Shown here: positions 56,422 through 64,000 of the stretch, piece by piece
How positions within the stretch are numbered: the stretch's first letter is position 1
Layout of the letters: the number at the start of each line of letters is the position of its first letter
Notes under the pieces: generated by a model
Told to the model about the DNA's origin: nothing
Database searches by the model: none
The model's input: the letters and a program-made list of their open reading frames with translations, nothing else
Translations under genes and position numbers: made by a program
From: Aphrocallistes beatrix
Lineage: Eukaryota > Porifera > Hexactinellida > Sceptrulophora > Aphrocallistidae
Reading direction: 5' to 3'
Assembly (NCBI GenBank): GCA_963281255.1
Contig: OY725498.1
Span: 3,038,001-3,102,000 of the forward strand
DNA length: 64,000 nt

Positions 56422-56580
56422 CGCATATTCATTATGGAGATTAGATGAACTCACTGCATTGTTACTAAACAATTTAAAGAAATCTTCAAAATCATTTGCT
56501 GATGTCATGGTAAAAATATTTTCTCCTTTTTCACATGAATAAGCCACAAGTATTGCATCATGACAAAATATATATTGGTC
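56422..56580 (-). CDS. Exon of a receptor-type protein tyrosine phosphatase
   Basis: A 159-nt frame of 53 codons lies exactly between an acceptor (TTTTTCATAG) and a strong donor (GTAAGT) on the minus strand, phase 0 at both ends. It starts DQYIFCHDAILVAYSCEKGE and ends SSNLHNEYA. Receptor PTPs have (E/D)QYIFIHDALLEA just after the catalytic P-loop, then a variable linker and a K/N-L-xxE(F/Y) start of the next segment, which matches in order. The upstream exon with HCxAGxGRTG and the next downstream exon were not found. Flanking DNA is transposons, so introns are long or this is an isolated pseudo-exon. Confidence 0.55.
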
Positions 56581-57117
56581 CTATGAAAAACAGAGCATTA
56601 AAATCTATCAAGGCTAAATTATTAGAAGAGGGCAAAATGTTCAAAAACAGTAAAATAAACAGTTAAGAATAATTGATTCTAAATGGTTAAGTTGAAGCAT
56701 TTTGGGTAATATTAAGGTTTAATGGCTAGACCTTTAACTATATTGGTGAGGTGTCGTATGATATTAGTAATCTATAATACCAATAATTACATTTAATTAC
56801 AATTTAAAAAACATTGTTATAATTTTGATAAGCAATCGGATATATTCGATTTATTTAATATAGAGGATCAAAAAGACTGTTGGTTAATACATACAGTAAT
56901 ATATCATCCAAGGACCAGGAGGGAAGAAAAAAGTCAGTCGACAGACTGTGAGTGCAGCCGAACATTTTTTCACTTCAGCAAATCAAATTTCAAGTTTAGA
57001 GTGATTCTACAATGTTTATGTGCATCGAGTAAGTGTAATCCCTATTAGTCAATAAAATCAAAGTCAACTGTAATATTAAAACACTGCTCTTTCATTGGTC
57101 ACAAGAAATATGTTTTA

Positions 57118-58156
57118 TCATAGCCTGCTGTATATAAGGCCTCACAGTAACTTGCGGATTTGGGACTAGGGATGCGGTAGAAGATGGTTGAACTAATACA
57201 TGAGCTGCCTTAAATCATTAACGAAGCACAATAGAGCTTAGGAATGTATTACCAGCATATATAAATATGGTGTCAAAGTACTCATATACGTTGTTAAAAT
57301 TTAGATTAGTCACCATATAGTTGCGCAATAGGTTATATTTGTGACAAATTTTGTGATTTTCAGAGCTCGTTTAAGGGAACTTCTAAGTGTTTTTATTATA
57401 AAATATTCCGCATAGAACTGAGATGTGAATGGGTTATAATACGAAAATTTTTGAATTTTTAATGAAATGTTGCTTGGTTGGAGTTATAGCTTGAAACCCG
57501 CGATAGCTAGAAATTCAAATGTAATTCCATTTGATAGCCAATAGACTATTTCCTATCAAGTGATAATATTATTTATCTGTCTAAATTCAATGATTTACGA
57601 GTTATTAGACAATTTATCACTTTGGTCACATTTGGTAATTTGCCGAATATCTCGTAAACCATTGAATTTGGACGTCGAAATTATATCATTGCTTATTAGG
57701 AAGTAGTATATTCGCCATCAAAAGGAATTAGATTTGAATGTCTAGCTATCGCGGTTTTCAAGATACGTATAACCCCAACTGACCAAAACACGTTTCCATA
57801 TCAACACTGGAATGTAGCAACATTCCATCATAAAATTCAAAAGTTTTCGTATAAACCCATTCACATCTTAGTTCTATGCGGAAAATATTATAATAAAAAC
57901 CCTTAGATGTGCCCTTAAACGACCAAATTTGTTACAAATATAACCTATTGCGCAACTATATTGTGACTAATTTAAATTTTAACGGATATGGGTACTTTGA
58001 CACCATATTTAAATATACTGGTAATACATTCCTAAGCTCAATTGTGCTTGTTAATGATTTAAGGCAGCTCATGTATTAGTTCAACCATCTTCTACCGCAT
58101 CGCTAGTCCCAAATCCGCAAGTTGCTGTGAGGCCTTATATACAGTAGGCTATGGTT
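57118..58156. mobile_element. Foldback element, 1.04-kb palindrome
   Basis: Almost perfect inverted repeat with outer blocks ATAGCCTGCTGTATATAAGG at 57120 and its complement at 58130, and arms of about 500 bp meeting near 57640. A diverged half-copy occurs at about 44490-45060. No ORF. Confidence 0.85.
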
Positions 58157-58379
58157 TTATAAAATTTTTATATATCAACGAATCAAATTTCAAGTTTATT
58201 GCGTGATTATAACTTGTTTACATGCATTGAATTAGCTAAATCGGTTTAACCAATTATTTTGAATTTTATGAGAAAATTAAAACGCTGCAATTTTATTGGC
58301 CGACCCTTTTTCATTTCCGCCAGTTAGATTTCAAGTTTAAAAAGTAATTATGACTTGTTAGCTTACATTGAGTTAAGTA

Positions 58380-58802
58380 CAGGGTGTTTCAGTGATTGTA
58401 TCACGAAAATAATTTGAAATTACTAGGTAAATATTTACTAAACATCTTCCCCTTTTACGATGTTGTTTAGCACCTTCTGACATTTGTGTGACAGCAAAAT
58501 GGACAAGCTAGATGACAAACAAAAGAAGATCAAGATGGTGGAATTCTACCATAAAAATCAGTCCTATTCAAGACTACTCCACACTTCTAAGGTTTACTCG
58601 CCCAAAATGACTTAATCGGAAATTAGTTATCCCATATTGAGGATGTTTTGAAATAATTTACTTTTATTCCAACTGTTTGCTTCATTGTTTTTCATAAATG
58701 TCAAAGGATTTCCTTTCAAAAGCAACCAAAATAACTAAATTGTCTCAATCACAAATGAAATGAAAGCAATTTACTTTTGTGTGTAATCAATGAAACACCC
58801 TG
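58380..58802 (+). mobile_element. Tc1-type non-autonomous element with HTH remnant
   Basis: Inverted repeats CAGGGTGTTTCA and complement, flanked by TA (58378-58379 and 58803-58804). Inside, ATG at 58499 opens MDKLDDKQKKIKMVEFYHKN, resembling the N-terminal helix of Tc1/mariner transposases of the DUF4817 type. The catalytic part is deleted. Confidence 0.75.
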
Positions 58803-59035
58803 TATAATCCATATTAACCAGTTAAATTGATTTTTTTAATGCAATTAAAACCCTATAATTTCATTGGGCAGCGCATTTTGTCACATTTTGGGGCGAAGTG
58901 TGAACATATGAATAATCTTCAGATAAGGTTAGAGAGTCAAACTAAGTTATTCATGTATATTGAGTTAATCAAGTGTAATCGCTGTTAGTCAATAAAATCA
59001 AAGATAACTGTAATATTAAATCCTTGGTTATAACT

Positions 59036-60380
59036 CGGAAGAATAGGAGCAATCTATGTAGTATTCCATGTCTATCAACTAGGGCTGGGTTGCTTGAAAT
59101 AATAATATAACCTTGGTTGCTGTCTAGAAAAATAATTTATTGCGCTGTAGGGCATATTTAATTTGTATGTAAATTCAATAGTCATAATTTCCAAAGTACA
59201 ATATCTGTTGATACATCTAAACTAATCATATTTTCGGTACTTTAATATTAGTTTATATTATTTGATAGAAACGAAACTTAAATTTCAGAAATGTCAGGGT
59301 TGAAATCTGGCCCCACCCTCAAAATATTTACCACTCTGTGATTCACAATTCTATCCAGCCCTGCAGTAGCCACGGCACTGAAATATTTGAAGTCTTCTTA
59401 GATCCCCTCTGGGATCCAGGGGAGGAACCAACCCTGGGTACTATACGGTATTCCATTATGTAAACACCAAATCTTACACTTATTAACCACTACAAAGCAG
59501 AAATATGGAAACAATTCCGGATACGACGTGCTTATTCTGGTAATCTTTTGATATATGTACTAAGAAGTGCCACTATGCTGTTGACTTTAGAAGTAAGTAT
59601 ACTACATTAAAATGGTGACTCTCTGAACAGACATTGAAAACTGAAAGTTGCAAAAATCATTCTTTATCTTACACGAAAATTAAAGAACAAGTATAATGAA
59701 TAAAAGGCAAACAATTTACACATCGGATTGATTGAATCGCTTACTGAATTATCATAGCTTAACAAAAGACAATGTTAAATGAACAAGTTTTGGGGCAAAT
59801 TTAATCCTGATGCTAATAATCATACTGAATCAACAGATTCAGATTCCTCATGTGATATTTCTCAAGCAGGGTCGCTAAATGTCTCAAATAAATTTGTCCA
59901 TAGCCTACTCAATATAATGTCTTGCTCAGAAAATGGTTGCTAATACGCGAAGTTGCTAATAAGGGAACAGAATTAACACAAAATCTTCACCTGGGACCTG
60001 AAGATTGGTTGCTAATAGAGCAATATTGCTAATAAGGGAGTTGCTATTAAGCGAATTCCACTGTAAACTATTTAATGTCCTAAATTTCTTGATATTATTT
60101 ACAAATAAATTTAACAATGTAATTGAATTCAACATTTATTATTAATTTTTAAAATCATTTAGAACACCAATATTTTGTTTCATTTGAAACAAACGATGTT
60201 CAAAAAAGATGTAAGAAGAGTGGGTATGGCAGCCTCAAACAACTTTGATAAAACCTGAAATAATCACCTTAATATGACAACAATTTCATATAAATAGCTG
60301 AATCAACTCTGGCCTTCTTCATTTTAAATTGAGATCCGAATAATGTAGCTTTGATCAGTCGACAAGACGCTAAATTTTAG
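59036..60380. other. pogo-like terminal fragment in otherwise featureless DNA
   Basis: 59930-60063 contains GTTGCTAATAAGGGA and GTTGCTATTAAGCG repeats ending GAATTCCACTG before TA, a pogo/Tigger-style terminus in minus orientation (CAGTGGAATTCGC). An acidic, Ser-rich frame near 59800-59900 could be the matching transposase tail. The rest shows nothing supportable. Confidence 0.45.
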
Positions 60381-60923
60381 ATGAGTGAGTAGCCTGCGTT
60401 CAAAACGTCACTTTCGAGTTCAAAATCACCGACCAATGAATCTCCAGCATATACTATTTTCAATATCGTACTTTCCATGCGTGTCAAGCTGTGTGGACTT
60501 CTTTTCTCAGGAGACTATCGTGTTGCTGCGATGTCTTCACTCTTCTCACGCCGTGCTAGACAGAACTGTTTCTAAAGGAGAGGAAGTCCTGCCAACTGAT
60601 CATTAAGAGATTAACTGAGAATCAATATGATTATACTAGAATGATATATGAAACAAGGTAATGAGTCGTGCTGTAAACCTGCGGCTTGTATCCGTCGCTA
60701 AACACTTTGACTAAGATGAAAGAAGCAGCCAGTACAATGTACCCCGGGAAACGTTTCTTGGAATGCTCGGATTGCGCCTTATTAAAATTCGATTATGTTT
60801 GGGTCCAGAGTCGTGAAGTAGGAAATCTGTATCATAATAATAATAATATACATTGATATAGCGCAGATTCCATATTAATATGTTCAAGTGCGCTGTACAA
60901 TTCAATAAAAGTAGGTGTGTGTT

Positions 60924-61436
60924 TATGTATGTATGTATGTATGTATGTATGTATGTATGTATGTATGTATGTATGTATGTATGTATGTATGTATGTATGT
61001 ATGTATGTATGTATGTATGTATGTATGTATGTATGTATGTATGTATGTATGTATGTATGTATGTATGTATGTATGTATGTATGTATGTATGTATGTATGT
61101 ATGTATGTATGTATGTATGTATGTATGTATGTATGTATGTATGTATGTATGTATGTATGTATGTATGTATGTATGTATGTATGTATGTATGTATGTATGT
61201 ATGTATGTATGTATGTATGTATGTATGTATGTATGTATGTATGTATGTATGTATGTATGTATGTATGTATGTATGTATGTATGTATGTATGTATGTATGT
61301 ATGTATGTATGTATGTATGTATGTATGTATGTATGTATGTATGTATGTATGTATGTATGTATGTATGTATGTATGTATGTATGTATGTATGTATGTATGT
61401 AGTATGTGTATGTATGCGTATGTATGTGTATGTATG
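60924..61436 (+). repeat. (ATGT)n array, 3' tail of a LINE
   Basis: Nearly perfect tandem ATGT for about 480 bp, becoming irregular at 61400-61436. It directly follows the 3' end of the minus-strand LINE, as expected for a microsatellite-type LINE tail (ACAT on the LINE strand). Confidence 0.92.
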
Positions 61437-61468
61437 CTTGTAAGGTATGTATATGCATTGAAATTAAT

Positions 61469-62228
61469 TTAAGTGGATGTGTCGTGCGCGATACGGAAAA
61501 GATGAGTTTTCAAGAGTTTTTTGAAGAGAAGAAGTGAGGGGGCATTCCGAATGCTCGGAGGCAGAAGATTCCACTCAACAGGCGCAGCTAAAGTGAATGC
61601 ACGATCACCCAGAGTTTTGGAAGATTTGATAGTAGGATGCTCAAGGAGGATGGCGTTGGATGATCGTAGAGTACGATTGGATGACTTAACCTGTATGAGC
61701 TGGATGATATAGTCCGGAGCAAGAGAATGGATGGCTTTGTAAGTTATGAGGAGGATTTTGAAGAGGATACGATGTTTAACAGGCAGCCAGTGGAGGTTAA
61801 TAAGAAGAGGAGATGACGAAAAGGTACGAGAGACATTGTAGATAAGCCTGGCTGCACTGTTCTGGACTCGCTGGAGTCGAGCTAAGAGGGATGAGGGGCA
61901 ACCATACAAGAGACTGTTACAATAATCAAGACGAGATGTGATAAGAGAATTGACAAGAGTTTCACAGACTTCCCTAGAGAGATACTTTCTAATACGCCGG
62001 ATGTTATAGATGTAGTAGAAGCAGGAGGAGGCAACTTTGCTGACCTGAGTAGACATTGAGAGGGTATTGTCGAGCCAAGTTCCAAGATTCCGTACTTCTT
62101 TGGAAGAAGAGATTCTCAACTCACCAACAGAGATGCTATCAGTTTGAACCTTAGATAGTTGTTGACGAGTCCCTATTATAAGGAACTCAGTCTTGGTGTC
62201 ATTGATAAGCAACTTGTTGGTGAAAAGC
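61469..62228 (-). pseudogene. 5'-truncated CR1/L2-type LINE, reverse transcriptase C-terminus
   Basis: A single open frame of about 250 codons covers the end of ORF2. It includes NDTKTEFLIIGTRQQLSK, VRNLGTWLDNTLSM, TSRLDYCNSLLYG, RLQRVQNSAARLIY, LHWLPVKHRILFKILLITYK and a terminal FKKLLKTHLF, all typical of CR1/L2-group elements. These regions lie after the RT catalytic YADD motif, which is absent because of 5' truncation near 62228. There is no internal stop, so the insertion looks young. The stop at 61469 is followed by about 30 bp and the (ATGT)n tail. Confidence 0.9.
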
Positions 62229-62361
62229 AGTCGTCCACGACAATTTGTTTTGGTTTTATGCTCACAGTACTAGGAAGAGACAATTCTCTGTCTTTGGTGT
62301 AGAAAAAGCCGTATTTTTCAATTTTGAGTTTGCCTTTCTCGGAAGTTAGTTTGCGAAACAT
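62229..62361 (-). other. ORF abutting the LINE truncation point
   Basis: A minus-strand frame starting MFRKLTSEKGKLKIEKYGFF runs into the LINE at about 62228. The first 45 codons are hydrophilic and unrecognised. They are the pre-insertion flank and may or may not be coding. Confidence 0.2.
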
Positions 62362-62432
62362 CTTAAGTAATATCCCGAAAAAGTTCCAAAGCTTTTATAC
62401 TGTGTAGCATCTAATTTATGACGACATTGTAG

Positions 62433-62622
62433 TGTAGTGATGAATTGTCACCATTCGTGATGAATTGTCACCATCCGTGATGAATTGTCATGATCCGTGA
62501 TGAATTGTCACCATCCGTGATGAATTGTCACCATCCGTGATGATTTGACTGTGATGAATTGTTTGTGATGAATTGTCACCAGCGATGAATGGTTCGTGAT
62601 GAATTGTTTGCGATGAATTGTC
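62433..62622. repeat. 20-bp tandem repeat
   Basis: About nine units of GTGATGAATTGTCACCATCC, with shortened variants (GTGATGAATTGTTT) on the right. Each unit contains GTGATGAATTGTCAC, which is partly palindromic. Confidence 0.85.
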
Positions 62623-63573
62623 GTGCTTCCTAAAAAGATATCGTATTCATTTTCTCATAGAAAGTAAATCATCATTTGCTAGGACATCACTTGGTATAAT
62701 CTTCGGGAAGTATTTCTGTGGTTTGCAAGGGAACCAGTCTCGTACCAAGTACCAAAATGAAATGCACGATTAGAATTGCATTTTGGATGATATATCTACA
62801 AGAACACAACAAAAAGATTTTTTGTTGACTTGTATGAGTTGGTTTGTAATACGAGATAGCATGTGGTTCGTGTTGACACTGCCTTCTTGAATGAGCTGTC
62901 CTGTCCCGTTCCAACTGTTTTTCTTCATATTCAGAGAATCATTAATTTGTTAAAATATAAAATATCTCCTGACACCTGGAATATGTTCAGAATTTACACG
63001 ATCTGGGGAATAGTTACTCTACATCTGGAAAAGGAAATATTGGATAGCGAGAAAATAGATAGTAAAGCAGCTTATAATAAATCAAAAGATATAATCATAA
63101 GTCAAAATGGTGTATAGAACTGCTTTTTAGTGGGATAGGGTCATATATTTATGAAGTAAACAAACAAAAATTAAACAAAAGGTTGATGTCGTGTGTCAAT
63201 TTGATTAGAATGCATTTTAGGCCTCAAAATTGGAACTGAAACTAACACCTGAAATCAATTCGGAAGAGTGGGTTAGCATTCGGGGATATTTTGGACACAT
63301 GAATTTTGGTGATTAAATATGTTTTTTTGCAGCATTTTTCACTATATTGAATATTCCAGATACCCCCCATAATTTCCCCATGAGTTAAGCAAAAATCTAT
63401 TACACACCCTACGCTAACAGAGAGGGGCCTAATTTGAAAATCAATAAATATTGTTATTTATAATCTATAGACACAAAATATATTATCAACGTATAGTAAG
63501 TATATCTGTTATGGACCAAAGTGTAAATTGGCCAAGATTTGTGAATCTTGGCTAAATCTTGGCTAAACGCAAC
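62623..63573. other. No recognisable feature
   Basis: AT-rich sequence. The 84-codon plus-strand frame at 62863-63117 has no recognised motif. Confidence 0.45.
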
Positions 63574-63605
63574 TTTGGCTCAGCCAAACATCTGGCTGAG
63601 CCAAA
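63574..63605. repeat. Short perfect hairpin
   Basis: TTTGGCTCAGCCA and its complement separated by about 6 nt, preceded by two AATCTTGGCTAAA copies. Function unknown. Confidence 0.5.
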
Positions 63606-63837
63606 TTGTTGTGTTAACCTAAATTTGATGGGAGCATAATACATTATGGGTCAATATAAATAGTACATTTATTTAATCTTATTGCGTTATGCGTTATGCG
63701 TGAGAGTAGTCAAGATGATGATTACCAGTTGAGAAAATCCTTTAACGCCAATATAAAACTCATTCATGTTAACAGTAATTAGCAATGCACAATAATTAAT
63801 TAAAAATATTAACAATTCAACAAAGGTATGAGTCATT

Positions 63838-64000
63838 CGTACTAGTTACTTGCTCTGTTACGAGGGACAGGGTGTAGTTCTGTAGTCACTTGGTCTGTTA
63901 TGAGGGACAGGGTGTAGTTCAGTAGTCACTTGCTCTGTTATGAGGGAGAGGGTGTAGTTCAGTAGTCACTTGCTCTGTTATGGGGGAGAGGGTGTAGTTC
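63838..64000. repeat. 40-bp tandem repeat running off the window
   Basis: At least four units with AGTAGTCACTTGCTCTGTTA followed by TGAGGGAGAGGGTGTAGTTC, exact 40-bp period, about 90-95% identical between neighbours. It continues past position 64000. Confidence 0.9.

Larger units (their letters stand above)
56980..59035. repeat. ~140-bp tandem repeat, four diverged units, interrupted
   Basis: Units with TCAAATTTCAAGTTTA, TTACATTGAGTTAAG, TAGTCAATAAAATCAAAG and ACTGTAATATTAAAAC blocks occur at about 56980-57117, 58185-58325, 58326-58379 continuing at 58803-58890, and 58920-59035. The first and second are separated by the 57118-58156 palindrome. The third is split by the MITE at 58380-58802. 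Confidence 0.65.

Noticed and set aside
60375..60606. GC-richer block with a 73-codon plus frame and a 33-codon minus frame (ESTILKIVYAGDSLVGDFE)
   Set aside because: Looks exon-like but no splice signals in the right phase and no recognisable domain on either strand.
62176..62361. 61-codon ORF as an intact small protein
   Set aside because: It crosses the LINE truncation boundary, so its second part is out-of-frame LINE sequence.

Overview
This window is repeat-dense, AT-rich nuclear DNA from a eukaryote, very probably an invertebrate animal. There are no operons, ribosome binding sites or dense gene packing. The coding sequence is almost entirely transposon-derived. The one piece that resembles a conserved host gene is an isolated exon of a receptor-type protein tyrosine phosphatase (about 56.5 kb), a family centred on animals. 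A second possible host gene, made of very small exons, lies at 28.4-28.9 kb. The species cannot be named from the sequence.

The dominant feature is a family of about 15 short non-autonomous Helitrons (H1-H15) on both strands. Each starts 5'-TCCTTACTATTAAAACTC, carries a variable microsatellite just inside the 5' end and ends in a GC-rich hairpin plus CTTG. Intact copies sit between host A and T with no target duplication. Many are fragmentary or carry other transposons in their microsatellite. A degraded autonomous Helitron (Rep plus helicase, 21.7-26.6 kb) lies in the same window and is itself split by a Ty3/gypsy-like retrotransposon in opposite orientation.

Region by region. 0-1.4 kb: rearranged mariner fragments with Helitrons. 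1.4-7.2 kb: a tRNA-related SINE, MITEs of hAT, PIF and pogo type, and a PIF/Harbinger transposase fragment. 7.2-16 kb: a degenerate minisatellite of about 44 bp period, broken up by hAT, pogo-like, Tc1-like and foldback elements. 16-21 kb: a palindromic MITE, a pogo/Tigger pseudogene and fragments of dispersed cysteine-rich genes. 21-27 kb: Helitron and gypsy. 27-36 kb: MITEs, the candidate micro-exon gene, mariner and Tc1 relics, and a nearly complete mariner with perfect 29-bp inverted repeats. 36-42 kb: a nest in which a Helitron was invaded by a Ginger-like element and by a Tc1-like DD37E element. 42-49 kb: a large foldback with Helitron and MITE insertions, a 770-bp tetranucleotide array and more Helitrons. 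49-55 kb: two inverted copies of a TTAA-flanked 1.7-1.9 kb element around Tc1 relics. 55-60 kb: MITEs, the phosphatase exon, and a repeat of about 140 bp period broken by a 1-kb palindrome. 60-64 kb: a 5'-truncated CR1/L2-type LINE ending in an (ATGT)n tail, and short tandem arrays.

The strongest candidate for something under-described is the Ginger-like element at 36651-40331. It encodes a DDE integrase, a cysteine-rich module and a downstream protein resembling a USP/USPL1-type ubiquitin or SUMO protease. Two of its three reading-frame breaks coincide with potential introns of only 32 and 34 nt. A second candidate is the Helitron family as a carrier of CRE (TGACGTCA) and AP-1-like (TGACTCA) sites and of a preferred landing pad for TA-targeting transposons.
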